64,000 nucleotides of DNA from Mytilus californianus (GCF_021869535.1 NW_026262734.1:96291285-96355284); one strand, 5' to 3'. Counted from the stretch's first letter, positions 10,101-20,345 are shown. A program made the numbers and translations. The notes: generated by a model not told the origin, from the sequence alone.

Positions 10101-12322
10101 GTTCCTGTACAAAACAATGATAAAATTACTTAATCTCATCACATATTATACATGTACTACTTTCTCTTTTAATTTTTTTTTCTTTTTTTTGCATTTCTTT
10201 TCTTTTCTTTTTTTGCTTGTAACTTTTATCATTGTTTCATTGTGTTTACAAATTAAATTCAGCGAAGTGAAAAAAATATGAAAAATTAAAGAACCTGTCA
10301 CACTCACATACCCCATGTCCCCACACTGTCACTGGGCAAACAAAATCTCGACAGATTCTTACATACAAAAACTCATAACTCCTACAAAAGTCAACTGATT
10401 TTCTTTATATATTTAGATATGCACATAAACATAGTATGTCCTCATTATCTACAAATTCTCATGAAATTCTGTTGTGTGGTTAAAGATGAGTTGCGATGAC
10501 AAACTTGCATCGGTATATTTAGGCCAAAATTCTAAGTCCAAAAGGGCATTACTCCTAGAAAAAAATTGAAGCTTAAAGTCATGGAGATAAAATAGGATTT
10601 CGCCTTTATAAAGTTTTTTTTTCTTAGGGATTATTCACAAATGGTTCTTTTCACCATAATATGAAGACATAATAAAATAAAATTAAAACAGCAGTAAATG
10701 ATACGCAAAAAATACACTACACAATTTTTAATAAAAAATATATATACAACATGTACTAGTAGATTGGTACATCTGAAAACTGAATGATGACATTCAGACA
10801 AATGAAATGGTTTCATGGCAAATCTACTGTTTGTGTCAGAGGTCAGAAAAATAAATGACAGCACTACATGTATCTGTGTTAAATGATCAATGTAGTGGTT
10901 TCATCTAAAAACTATTTAATATTCAAAACAGTTTGTATAGACAGATTTTAACATAGTTTGTTAGGACATTGACATGAAATAAATCAAAAACAGGGCACTT
11001 GTAGTTCAAGGTCCTACATCTTAAATGTCTAAAATGAAATATAAACAATCTTGCTGATAAGTACAGTACATCTGAACTTTACACTGATCTTACTCTCATT
11101 TCCAGATTTTATAAATCATTAGGTTGGAGAAGGTTCTTTTAGTACAGAGGGGGATGAAACACTTTTGGGATATGGGATATATAGGGGGTAAAAAAGTGGG
11201 GCTGGGGGATATAGGGAGTTTACAAAAGTGGGGGTGTGGGATATAGGGGACTAAAAAAGTGAGGATGTGGGATATAGGGGTTAAAAAAGTGGGGCTGTGG
11301 GATAAGCAGGTAAAAAAAAAGTGGGATCTGGGAAAAAACTACCCAAAACAGCAGGATTTTGGAAATGAGCACACCTGTGTGACCCCTCAGTACATGTAAA
11401 AATGACATTTGATAAATTAAACAGAAATAAAATAATTTTATGCACAAAACAACTGGACAACATCTAAATGTAGTGGAATGAGTAAATATTTGGGACAAGC
11501 TTTTTTTTATATTTTTTTTATATCTTCAATACATATTCTTCTCAATTTGGCCCATGAAATTCACAAAAAGATAGACAGTTATAAATCATTTCAGTTTAAA
11601 ATCCTTAAACCTTGCATATATATAACAATGTATAAATCTAGCTAGTACAAACATTATAGATCCTCTTTCAAATATATACAAAAAAATACTAATATAAAGG
11701 AACCAAAATTACTCCTTAAGCCTTCACTTGGCATCTTCCAAACTAGCATCATTAAGGTGGTACCAAACACCTTGACTAAAATTAATTTGGCTTGTTAAAT
11801 TTTCTTAAAATTTTGACAAAATATTAAATTCGACTTGACAAAAACATAAAAATTTCAAAAAACTTGAACCACACACTTTATCGGAAAAAATTCATTGGAT
11901 ATATAGCAGTTTGACAAACACTAATTTTGATCATTGAGAAGCTTAATATTTCCTTAACAATAGATCTTGATTAAAACGTTCAGCTGATTTTTACAGAGTA
12001 ATCTCCCTGTAGTGTTATGTACCACCTTAAAAATAATGTTCTGAACTTTTTTTTTTTACTTATCTAAACACCTTAAAAGAATTGTGTATATATGTATACA
12101 TACAATGTACTATGTGTGTCAAAATCTATGCTTTTGGTCACCTTAAACTTCATCAATTACACCATTTTATAAAGACAAACAACCAGTAACTGATCGATAT
12201 AAATATTTACCTGTAGACTCATCAGCCGCCAAGATACCTTTACCAGGGGCCACAATAGCATTTGCGACCAATCGTAATTCATCCTCCTGTTCTGGTGTTA
12301 GATACTGTGGGAAGGTAGGCAT
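1092..12322 (-). CDS. ALDOA-like (aldolase): Fructose-bisphosphate aldolase, class I (complete, 7 coding exons)
   Basis: Cytosolic glycolytic enzyme that cleaves fructose 1,6-bisphosphate to dihydroxyacetone phosphate and glyceraldehyde 3-phosphate. Coding exons on the minus strand are 12322-12211, 10104-9838, 8258-8098, 5076-4993, 2809-2635, 1948-1749 and 1184-1092. Every junction is GT-AG and phases agree, giving 363 residues against 363-364 in animal aldolases. Visible hallmarks are LTPEQ near the N-terminus, [12 protein letters not shown] with Asp34, WR after Lys147, VEPE (Glu188, Glu190), LLKPNMV with Schiff-base Lys230, FLSGGQSEE, the phosphate-binding region [14 protein letters not shown], and C-terminal Tyr363. 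Residue numbers match vertebrate aldolases counted from Met1. The start is the first ATG after a good acceptor and gives the conserved [12 protein letters not shown] start. Invertebrates usually have one such gene, so A, B or C cannot be assigned. Function is certain by family; nothing looks broken. Confidence 0.97.
1749..1948 (-). CDS. Aldolase coding exon 6
   Basis: 200 nt encoding [13 protein letters not shown] through EQLIRRAK, with the phosphate-binding segment. It ends in phase 0 with donor GTATGT. Confidence 0.96.
2635..2809 (-). CDS. Aldolase coding exon 5 (Schiff-base lysine)
   Basis: 175 nt encoding [13 protein letters not shown] through TVPAAVP. Lys230 in LLKPNMVT forms the Schiff base with substrate. 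The donor GTAGGA splits a Gly codon. Confidence 0.96.
2973..3444. mobile_element. 470-bp MITE, copy 1 (aldolase intron between exons 4 and 5)
   Basis: Ends are inverted: AGGTATAGAACCACTTATTC at the left and the reverse complement AGGTATAAAACCACTAATTC at the right. The internal sequence has no coding capacity. A TA flanks each side, as for Tc1/mariner-type elements. A nearly identical copy lies at 4313-4780. Confidence 0.75.
4313..4780. mobile_element. 470-bp MITE, copy 2 (same intron)
   Basis: Same orientation and nearly the same sequence as the 2973-3444 copy, with the same inverted ends. The outer dinucleotide at the right is TT instead of TA. High similarity points to recent movement. Confidence 0.75.
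4839..4994. repeat. Direct repeat of the aldolase exon 4 donor region flanking a retroelement tail
   Basis: A 32-bp segment at 4963-4994, covering the exon 4 donor, is repeated at 4839-4870 with 5 mismatches. Between them (4871-4962) lies a short sequence ending in AATAAAATATTTGAATTTGA, which resembles the 3' tail of a non-LTR retroelement with a TTGAA repeat. The 32-bp copies may be an old target-site duplication. Confidence 0.6.
4993..5076 (-). CDS. Aldolase coding exon 4
   Basis: 84 nt, 28 codons, [15 protein letters not shown] through KVTEQ, carrying Glu188 and Glu190. It is too short for an ORF scan but flanked by CAG and GTAAAT in the right phase. Confidence 0.95.
5136..5522. mobile_element. 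MITE with TTAA target site, copy A (aldolase intron 3)
   Basis: TTAA at 5132-5135 and 5523-5526 flanks inverted ends GGATGTTCGCTAC and GTAGTGTACATCC. The 387-bp interior shows no transposase. TTAA duplications are typical of piggyBac and Kolobok superfamilies. It starts 59 bp from the exon 4 acceptor. Confidence 0.75.
5583..7571. repeat. Composite bivalve dispersed repeat with internal tandem copies
   Basis: Begins AGAGGCTCTCAAGAGACTGT and ends GGCCCAGGTGAGCT, a pair of ends I recognise from bivalve repeats. The interior repeats a unit of about 300-460 bp (starts near 5726, 6190 and 6500) with blocks ACTGCAAAATTTCCTTAAAA, GGGCAATAACT and TTTGGTCATGTT. The third copy is interrupted by the element at 6653-7309. 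No intact reading frame is seen. Confidence 0.75.
6653..7309. mobile_element. 657-bp DNA element with 5-bp target duplication, nested in the repeat
   Basis: TGCTT at 6648-6652 is repeated at 7310-7314. Ends are inverted: CAGGGGTTAAAAAAAA at the left, and the reverse complement of the right end begins CAAGTGTTAAAAAAAT; both also share CTAGCC and CCCAGGACT blocks. Removing it with one TGCTT restores the flanking repeat. No coding sequence; superfamily uncertain. Confidence 0.75.
7725..8055. repeat. Dispersed repeat, degenerate copy of the 36324-36758 element
   Basis: Shares GATTCTACCACTGCAT, GTGGTGGAATCTGTTTCTCT, the GTCATCAGG block and AGAACTGAGATCAAAT with the copy at 36324-36758, but lacks the central hairpin of that copy. 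It ends about 40 bp from aldolase exon 3. Confidence 0.7.
8098..8258 (-). CDS. Aldolase coding exon 3
   Basis: 161 nt encoding [15 protein letters not shown] through ICQQ, including catalytic Lys147. It ends in phase 0 with donor GTAAGC. Confidence 0.95.
8300..9017. other. Intron sequence without recognised features
   Basis: AT-rich intronic DNA between aldolase exon 3 and the TTAA MITE. No gene, repeat family or regulatory site that I can name. Confidence 0.6.
9022..9421. mobile_element. MITE with TTAA target site, copy B (aldolase intron 2)
   Basis: TTAA at 9018-9021 and 9422-9425. Inverted ends are TGATGTACTTAGGTGA and TCACCTAAGTACATC. 400 bp, no coding content. It resembles copy A at 5136-5522 in ends and AT-rich interior. 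Confidence 0.8.
9838..10104 (-). CDS. Aldolase coding exon 2
   Basis: 267 nt from [11 protein letters not shown] to ESTTQG, starting and ending in phase 1. The acceptor is GTACAG; the donor is GTAGTT at 9837. Reading continues open past the donor to 9665, but that part has no aldolase similarity, so the exon end is set by the GT and by the phase of the next exon. Confidence 0.95.
10260..10640. repeat. Probable old dispersed repeat in aldolase intron 1
   Basis: Contains GAGTTGCGATGACAAACTTG and AAAAGGGCATTACTCCTAG, blocks that I associate with bivalve interspersed repeats. There is only this one copy in the window and no ends are visible, so the call rests on memory of the family. Confidence 0.35.
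11155..11340. repeat. Minisatellite, about 37-bp unit, 5 copies
   Basis: Units built on GGGATATAGGGG followed by TTAAAAAAGTGGGGCTGT run in tandem with small indels. G-rich on the plus strand. It creates a spurious Phe/Pro-rich reading frame on the minus strand. Confidence 0.85.
11756..12026. mobile_element. MITE with TTAA target site, copy C (aldolase intron 1)
   Basis: TTAA at 11752-11755 and 12027-12030 with inverted ends GGTGGTACCAAACACC and GTGTTATGTACCACC. 271 bp, non-coding. I recall this sequence as a common mussel repeat. Its interior differs from copies A and B, so it is a separate family with the same target preference. Confidence 0.8.
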
Positions 12323-12337
12323 GGTTTTGTTCTACTT
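12211..12337 (-). CDS. Aldolase exon with start codon (CDS 12322-12211 plus 15 nt of 5' UTR)
   Basis: Encodes residues 1-37 and the first base of codon 38. The acceptor (TTTCAG) lies just above 12337 and the donor GT is at 12210-12209. It contains the active-site Asp34. Confidence 0.95.
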
Positions 12338-12589
12338 CTGAAATACAGCAATATAAATACATTCCTGATAAATCAGCATTCAATACATAACAAGAATCAT
12401 GTAATAAAAAAATTACCCTTAAGTGTTACTCAATATAGTGACACCTTGGTGATTCAGTTAAAAATCACTCTTGCTGGTGAAATTTGTGTGTTTAACGTTC
12501 TTTGAAACTGGGTGATTGTCTGTGTGACAATACTGATTTATGACCCTGTCATGTTATTACCTACTGAACATATAAAAGAGAGATATTTC

Positions 12590-12720
12590 AGAGTGAATTA
12601 CCATAAAGTTAAACCAGCATTTACAGTGAAAATTCACCAAAAAAAATCACCAGCATTCACTGTAAAAATTCACCAAAAAATCAACAGCATTCACCATGTT
12701 CACTGTGAAAATCACCATGA
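12590..12720. repeat. Short tandem repeat with CATTCACYGT units
   Basis: Three to four imperfect copies of a block of about 40 bp around AGCATTCACTGTAAAAATTC and ATTCACCAAAAAA. Lies in the first intron of the aldolase gene. Confidence 0.6.
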
Positions 12721-12729
12721 AGACTGAAT

Positions 12730-15350
12730 CATCTTAATGTGCATACTGTACAACCTTTCAGAAGTGATATACTAAGAGGAAAAGACAATATGGGAATGAT
12801 GTGCATAACAAAAACATTTAGCATAACCATGATAACTCTGAAGTAATGTAACCAAAGGTTTTCTGTAAGTTGGTCTTCATCTTGGCAATATCTGGAAAAT
12901 GAAAATGGCACTTAATTAGTGTTAATTATAAATTGTGTGCCCCTGAAGTGCTTTCTGGATTTAATTTCATCAGGAACCTCAAACCTAAACTTTTGAAAGC
13001 CAGGGATGTAAAATATGTAGAAACATCAGATGAGCTATTATGACCAAAAGGGATCTTAAAAGAAAAAAATCAAATTCATCTAAGGTCAACCCTGCCCAAG
13101 AGAGTTGGAACCTTAATTTCTTAATAGTTTCTTGAACTTATCAACAGGATTTTTTGAATTTTCGATGGTGACTTTTAACATTCAACAAAGCTTGAGAATT
13201 CAAACCACTAAGATCAAAACGCTTTTTGTCTATTTTCAAAATGAAGTCCATGAAGTCAGTAGTCTGACACCATGGACACAGTACTGGTAGATTTTCAGCA
13301 AAAATCACATAGAAGAGTCAGAAATTATATCCATCAGGTCACCTCAATATTTCTCTAACAAGCTATAGTGTGGGTTATTTAATGTGAACTCAGAATTATT
13401 TGGTGAGTCCGAAAGCTGATAAAAGATCTTCTATTCTGAAGATCTTAAAGGATCAGAGTAGGGGCAATCTGGTGCATATGTACCAAGCATGAGTTTCATT
13501 TCATAGGTTAAAAAATAGGCCACAATGCCCCTTCTCCTTTTACATTTTTGATGATCCCTTATGTCAAATGTATGTTATCTAGAATAAAACACACATAGGC
13601 AAGTTGCAAGAATCCGTGAAGTGTGTGGCATTCTCCTTTAGTACATTTAAACCGACCATGTGAAATAGATTTAATGTCCCAAATATACCTTATACATGAC
13701 CAGGTCAAGAAAAAAATCAATTATAAAGGCAGATTGGTAGAATATGAATTAAACAAATATGAATTACCATACCTGAAGTTCAACCAGAAAAAAGTCAGAC
13801 TTTTTGAAGAAATTAATAATCTCAGTAAAACAAAAGTAAATATATCCTAAATCAGAACAAATTTATAAGCTTAACTTGCAAATTATGTGGTCCTTAAACA
13901 ACCTTGAAGCTAACCTAGATTGATAAGATAAATATACTACAAGTATCTACACTAATGTATTATACATGTTATACATGAATAAAAATGTACATGTCATTTA
14001 CTTCAACTTATATCATATTAGAAATATGGATTCAAGATAATGTCTGTTAATCAAAGTATATTTTAATAAGGAATGACTTTAATTATTGGATTTTATTTCT
14101 TTTTTGAGACCATAAAAAATTTTATGCTAGTATTGTTCAATGTTGTTTTTTTCAGTATGGACAAACATTTAAATGTTGAAAATCCCCCAGATCAGCACAA
14201 TTTGTATAGCTCAGATTTTAAATACAAAAACCTACATTATTCATAATGTTCAGATGATTTCTTACCCAGAAATGAGAGGGGGGTCATGATACAGGCTATA
14301 TAAAATTGTTCAGTGCATTTCTTATATTATCCAAGGATTGTTTGTTAAACTATCATATTTTGTACATGTATTGTGTCAATTTATTAACAACAATTAAAAA
14401 AAAAAATCTATAATAAAACATTTGTACTGGATATTGAATTATTGCTTTATTTCTTTCACTGCAATAACAAGCCACTGGACATTTATAAGGTAACAGATAC
14501 ATAAATGAACCATCTCAGTGATTTTTTCACAAAATTAAATATTTCATTAAGATTTTCCACATACACCTCTAATTTAATTCTGCATGTTCTGTGCGTTAAG
14601 CATGAAATGGAAAGAACTGGGGGGAAAGTGGACTGGTCACTGAATTGAAGTGGTGGTAAATATTTCTACTGGAAATTATTCAAAATTATTTCTCAAGAAA
14701 GTCAGAAGCTGTCACCAGTGCTTTCAAGTCACAAGCAATGTGTGTGAGAAGCATGCATTTTCATGCTTGTTTGGTGGCACTTTCCTTTACTGTTTTTTTT
14801 CTCTTTGATCTTTAAAATTTTTGCCAAATCTCAAGCATTTGCTTCATGAAAACTTGACAGCCCTGTGATACTGAAGAGGTCAGGAACATTTGTCACTATT
14901 TTGAGTTTAATATAGTTGGCAAGTTTTAATCTGCAAGCTAACCATTGCTTAGTTTAAGATCATTTCCACCAGAAACAGGTTTACCTCTTATTATGCTTCT
15001 GTCAGTGCTATATTTTAAATTAAAAAAAAATGTTTAACAAGTTTTCTTGAGTCACAACACACATACATTTCATCAGGGTTCAAAGTCCAAGTTTCAGTTT
15101 AATCAAAATGCAATGTTTGTTGTTGTAACTTAAGAATTGTTCTGTATGGAAATGAATTAATGTGTTATTTTGCATACAGAGGAGTCAAAATGTTATGTAC
15201 TTATTACTATGATAAGGTGTTGAATTAAATCAATCATTTAATAAATAGATAATTTATTTCAACTACCCCATCCCCCTTTTTTTCTAAATAATTCGAACAG
15301 CTGATAGAGTTCTTCACAAATGTATACAAAATGCATACAAATCAAATTCC
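12730..15350. other. Long 5' intron of the aldolase gene, no recognised features
   Basis: AT-rich sequence between the probable 5' UTR exon and the start-codon exon. Reading frames such as those at 13623-13850 are short, lack splice support and show no family motif. An intronic enhancer could sit here but nothing in the sequence shows it. Confidence 0.55.
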
Positions 15351-15561
15351 GAACTTATTCAACAGCTAGGCTGCTTAATATTTTCAATTATAATGTTTTG
15401 CAAATCTTTCATATTTAAAAAATCTATAAATTGTTTTTGTAGACGTCGGTAAACAGGTAAACATCTTCCTGATTGTCGACAGATAAAGTTTTTATCTGCG
15501 ATGACATGCATTATTTTTTTAAGAGACAGATTCGTTTGCATTCTTTCAAATAGTTACTTAC

Positions 15562-15650
15562 AAAATAATCCAACAGACTTCAACAAACGTTGTTTAATTC
15601 CAAGTCGGTTCCTTGTTGAAAAGTTTTTACGGACGCAACAAAAAGAGGGT
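15562..15650 (-). other. Probable non-coding first exon and promoter-proximal region of the aldolase gene
   Basis: A strong donor, GTAAGTAAC on the minus strand at 15561-15553, ends a stretch with no aldolase coding sequence. The coding exon begins with its own acceptor 15 nt above the ATG, so a separate 5' UTR exon is required. The upstream edge near 15650 is a guess. A CCAAT box on the minus strand at 15676-15672 and a 27-base poly(C) at 15774-15800 (G on the gene's strand) lie above it. Confidence 0.55.
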
Positions 15651-15671
15651 GTGAGGTGATGTCAAAATTTG

Positions 15672-15676
15672 ATTGG
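15672..15676 (-). promoter_or_regulatory. CCAAT box candidate of the aldolase promoter
   Basis: CCAAT within TCAACCAATC on the minus strand, about 110 nt above the candidate first donor. Position fits a CCAAT element; there is no obvious TATA box. Confidence 0.3.
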
Positions 15677-15773
15677 TTGATTTTTATCCTTGACATTGGA
15701 CGTGTATAATTGCATCGCAAAATCGAGGGTCTATACAAATGTTGTTTCAAAGTTCATAGTCTTTAAAACAACA

Positions 15774-15800
15774 CCCCCCCCCCCCCCCCCCCCCCCCCCC
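15774..15800. repeat. 27-nt homopolymer C tract upstream of the aldolase gene
   Basis: An uninterrupted run of 27 C on the plus strand, which is G27 on the aldolase sense strand, followed by GACCCGAG. Such a run can form G-quadruplexes and is length-unstable. Confidence 0.9.
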
Positions 15801-16509
15801 GACCCGAGCAAACAATTTCCACAATATGCACAATAAATCAAGAAAGGCGTCACAGTCAAAATTGAAAAATAACCTTACAAGACGCCATATTTTTTTTTTT
15901 TACAAAGGCAGGTGCCGGCAAGTGTTCTTGTACATATTCTACAAATAAAAAAGTTCTTTTCTTTTAGGTTCTCTAAAATCAACGACTTTTTGAACTAATA
16001 TATATAACATCTGGTATTGGGTACAAACAGAAAGAAATTTAGAAAAATAATTTAATTTTGGATGATTGGGTGAAAGTTTTTTTGTATATACATATCAGCT
16101 CATATAGATAATTCATGTGTCATTTTGTCATGTTATCGTGAAGTCATCAACGTTTTTTTCATGATTTACCCCTTAGAAACGGAATTTAGAATTAAATTAA
16201 AAAAATTATAAGAAATAACTGTAATATTTTTTCTGTTCGAAATAACTTAAACAAATTAAATGTGGTGCACACTTTTAAATAACCCGCTACGCGGGTTTGA
16301 TGTTATTTCTTCAAGGCATAAACAGACAAAAATAAAATTTTACAGTCATTCCTTAAATAACATTTGTACTTTGGAAAAATTGTATTAGGAACCCCCAAAA
16401 TGCATCAAATTTATTTTTACGCCTTTTATTTTTTTAGAGGGACATTCTAATGGGATTTGTGTTTATCAAAATAGAAGGTGTATCATATATATAGAAAGGT
16501 TCAACTTGA

Positions 16510-17067
16510 ATAAGCTTATAAAGATAAGGAGATGTGGTATGATGTCTATGATTGCCAATGAGACAACTAATTCATCAAAGATCAAATGATCTTTTGATAC
16601 ATGTGAACATTTACAGGTCGCCGTAAGGCCTTCAACAATGGACAAAACCCAAACTGTATATATATATATATATAAACAAGTCTAAATTGAAAACAACGTT
16701 CAAACCTATGAATGCGTTGGATAAAAACCGCAATTTTTATACGTGTGCATGCAAAACAAATTTCTTTGTAGAGGGGTCTAAAAACAGCACAAACAACAAT
16801 TTCCAAAAGACCAACAAAAGTGAAAAAGTCTATTTTAACAAATCGCATTTGACTAACAGGTCGAACAACTGATGTTCTTAAACCCTGCTGACTGCCATTG
16901 GCGACTGCCAAATAAATTGATCACCAGATCTAACAAAATGGATCTTAATATTAATTAAATACCAAACAGAAAACAATAAACTTGTGGAAAAGATGGTATA
17001 CCACAAACATGAGGTGCAAAAATATATATATATATATAGGTTTGGACGTTGTTTTCAATTTAGACTT

Positions 17068-17122
<55 letters not shown>

Positions 17123-17149
17123 TTTGGACGTTGTTTTCAATTTAGACTT

Positions 17150-17205
<56 letters not shown>
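16510..17205. repeat. Inverted-repeat block with long TA microsatellites
   Basis: The segment 16675-16706 (AAACAAGTCTAAATTGAAAA and on) is the reverse complement of two direct copies at 17038-17071 and 17120-17153. Each copy abuts a TA run: 16658-16674, 17022-17037, 17072-17119 and 17154-17204. The start (16520-16640) matches the mussel tail family seen elsewhere. The TA runs produce meaningless Ile-Tyr reading frames. Confidence 0.8.
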
Positions 17206-17207
<2 letters not shown>

Positions 17208-17334
17208 AATTGTAAATGGCTGATATTTTTGTTCAGGCATATTGTTTTTCTTAAATTGTTTAACATTTCACAGCGGTATAACATGTTACTTTAATTTAAT
17301 ATTCTTCCCTTAGTTTATTTATTTTGTATTTACA

Positions 17335-17806
17335 TTGTATCATAGATCAATTTGTTTGTTCAGTGTATGTTCACTGGTGTTAATATGTCTTTTGATTGAG
17401 TTAAGCCATTTCAATTGATATGTTATAGTGTGTCTTTCTATGTTGTGATGTTACACTATTGTTTCAGATAAGGGTGAAGGTTTGGTACCATTAAAACGTT
17501 TAAACCCGCTGCAATTGTTTGCACCTGTCCTTAGTCAGGAATCTGATGTTCAGTAGTTGTCGTTTGTTGATGTGGTTCATAAGTGTTTCTCGTTTCTCGT
17601 TTTTTATATAGATTAGACCGTTGGTTTTCCCGTTTGAATGGTTTTACACTAGTAATTTTTGGGGCCCTTTATAGCTTGCTGTTCGGTGTGAGCCACGGCT
17701 CCGTGTTGAAGACCGTACTTTGACCTATAATGGTTTACTTTTATAAATTTTGACTTGGATGGAGAGTTGTCTCATTGGCACTCATACCACATCTTCTTAT
17801 ATCTAC
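17335..17806 (+). repeat. Mussel retroelement tail family M, plus orientation
   Basis: About 470 bp with landmark blocks GTTTAAACCCGCTGCA, TTTGCACCTGTCC, TTGTCGTTTGTTGATGTGGT and the 3' end GTTGTCTCATTGGCACTCAT. The same sequence recurs at 42558-43028 and 50505-50722, and in reverse at 27473-27862 and 56221-56600. No coding content. I interpret it as the 3' tail of a retroelement. Confidence 0.8.
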
Positions 17807-17809
17807 TCA

Positions 17810-18400
17810 GCTATAAAAGGCCCCGATATAACAAAATGTGAAACAAATCGATAGAGAAAACCAACATTCTGATGATGCCACAACAGTGAACAAAAGAAAT
17901 TATGTCAGACAGAAACCAATTACAACGGCAACCACTGATTGAAGGTACTTGGCTTAATAATGCCAGATATCTATAGAACAGTATGACATATTTGTGAGCG
18001 CTCAACCCTCCCTGAGTCACTGGTGCATCAATACAACAAAAGAGCCAGTTGGAAAGAATTTGACTCATCAGATATAATTTATAGGCACTAAGCACAAAAA
18101 CAAAAGACAAAAAGACAAAAGACGCAAAAAACGATTTTAGAGTATTTGCAGTTACTGAAAGCAAGTCAAGGCCCATGCCAGTTTCAACTTTTAAATGAAT
18201 CATGTTTTCTCAGACTGAAATATCATTCAGTGTACCTCTAACGGCTTTAGTGAGAAGATGTCATAAGCAGTATGTGAAAAGCACGAATCGCGCAATGCCA
18301 AACTATGAGTTAAAGTATATCGACAGGAGGTAGGCACTATGTGTTAACAATTCGATAGTAATACATGTTTAGTTGTGTGTTAAATTATTCAAAATAAAAT
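17810..18400 (-). repeat. Tail family relative (M2), minus orientation
   Basis: Contains GCTATAAAAGGCCCCGATAT, AACGGCAACCACTGA and GAGCGCTCAACCCTCCCTGA, then the block ending ATATCGACAGGAGGTAGGC that also occurs near 18980-19035 and 23520-23540. It abuts the plus-orientation copy to its left. Confidence 0.65.
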
Positions 18401-18439
18401 CAATATTAGTACCGATATATATTCCAAGATTTCACTACC

Positions 18440-20345
18440 AAAAAAAAAGGAGATGGGTATGATTACCAATTAGACAACTATCCACTCAAATGACGTGGAT
18501 ATGAGCAGTTATATATCTCACCGTAAGGTCTTCAACAATGAGAAAAAACCCATACCATATAGTCAACTATGAAAGTCCCCGACATAAAAAATGTGAAAAC
18601 AAATTAATCTTCTTCGATGGTAAGTGAACTGTACAATTTACAAAAAAAAATGATAGACATAAACCAACAGTAACAACTGAATTACAGACTCCTGGTTGGG
18701 ACAGGCACGTACAGAATGTGGCGGGGTTAAACTGTTTGTGAGCGCTCAACCCTTTCCTAACATGTGACATTGATGAAAAACAATGAGAACAAACTGTAAA
18801 AAACTTAATTTATCGGTACGAAGCACAAAAAAAAACAACTAACATAAAAACAATAGACACTATACGAATATAAATAAATCAGTTTCTACCAGACTAAAGT
18901 ATCAATCAACACGCATCCAACGGATTTGGTGTAAAGATGTCATGAACAGTCTGAGAAACGCGGCATGACCTTGGCACACTGTGCAATACTTATTTTTTTA
19001 CCAAAATAAAAGTAAACAGTATCAACAGAATGTAGGTTCGTGAGTACTCATAACTACATATATAGCAATATATATTTAGTTATATTTTAATTTTCAAAAA
19101 CAAAACCGATGTTCGAACCGATAAAAACAATATTTAAATATTTAACTACGGTGTTGAATTGGTCACCCTTAAGAATAAGCCTTTTTAAAATGTCAATGAG
19201 TTTACATGGATAGTAGCTAAAATTACGGGCTCTATAACCAACATCACTGTAAAAATTATAACGTGATGTTTCCGTTTTTCATAAGAATTCTACAGGTACA
19301 GCCAAACATCTCAACCAAATATTTGCATCTATGACAGAATTAAGTAAAAAATTTGATTAGTTAGTGGTAACCGTAGCGAAATCCCCGACTTAATAATGTA
19401 CCAGTTATATACATAAATTACGGTCATTGAAATATAGAACGCGACTACATATGAGGCATAACGAACAAGTTGAGAAATATACACACCAAAGAAATATCAT
19501 ACGGTCTAAAAAGGGAAAATTGTCTCTTTTGTCGTAAATTCTTGTATTCAGTTTCCCATGTTAAACTGAAATATCCAAATCTGTTAAAGGTCAATTATTG
19601 CTGACTATATTTGATTTATTCAAAGTCAGTTCCCATTGGCTAAATTTCCGCAGTAAAATAAGAAAATTCTTGATTATTTACAGCAAAAATATCATCAAGG
19701 TAATGGGAAGTGTTTTTGAAGCTACCAATTAAATGTTATTTGGACGTATCTTTACTGGGTTTGGCCCATAAACTGTGATTAATTCATAACAATACATGAA
19801 TAAATCTGCTCTAAAAGGGGGGCAATTGGTGCTCATGGGAATGTCTACAGCCTGTCGATATACTGTATTGCCGAAACGTACATAGACATGTGTAGCATAT
19901 TTGCCCTTTCCATTACAGAATGAGGCTTTATATGCATGAGTTGCAGCAAATAAACCTGCAATCATATTTTTCAAAGGACCATTTAATTAATAAGAGTACT
20001 TGCGTTTGATAAGATTGAGTGGAAATTTAGAGTAGAGTCGAGAGTCAAAATTGTCAATCGAATTGAATGGATCATTAAAAGCACGTAATTTGTCCAAAAC
20101 ATCCAAAGAGTATTTGACACTCAAAGAATGATTAATTCCATTATTTTCATACGCTTTATTGTAAAAAATTAATAACAAGTTTTTAATTGAAGTAAGGGAA
20201 CTAGTTTACAGCACCGAACGACTAGTCGTATAACACTTACTAGAAGCAGAGATGAAGCGAAACTTGAAGGGTTTTGTGTGTAGTTTATGTAGCCAGTACA
20301 TAGTAGGAACCATAAAATATTCAGAGGAGGCATTAAGCAATTAGT
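18440..20345 (-). mobile_element. Reverse-transcriptase retroelement relic 1 with tail
   Basis: Read on the minus strand from 20345 down: a decayed segment around 20280-20340 corresponding to the YWLPKLHK region of the copy at 53.8 kb, then the ORF 20178-19987 (SLDVLDKLRAFNDPF, degenerate motif A), then 19974-19729 with IPMSTNCPPFRADLFMYCYE, a mutated form of RT motif B GIPMGTNCAP. The C-terminal region follows near 19330-19100 and an M2-type tail runs to about 18440. Stops and frameshifts break it. The family is Penelope-like or related by the PKLHK motif; classification is tentative. Confidence 0.7.
19729..19974 (-). pseudogene. RT fragment with motif B
   Basis: 81 codons including YVRFGNTVYRQAVDIPMSTN and ADLFMYCYE. 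The Gly of the usual IPMGTNC is Ser and the preceding Gly is Asp, so the active site is degraded. No YxDD box follows in frame. Confidence 0.7.

Noticed and set aside
11220..11498. Hydrophobic Phe/Pro-rich minus-strand ORFs that look like membrane proteins
   Set aside because: They arise from the G-rich minisatellite at 11155-11340.
15359..15541. Minus-strand ORF near the aldolase promoter
   Set aside because: It lies in the 5' intron just after the donor at 15561 and has no similarity to aldolase or any recognised family.
16982..17284. Ile-Tyr repeat reading frames on both strands
   Set aside because: They are translations of TA microsatellites and have no gene context.
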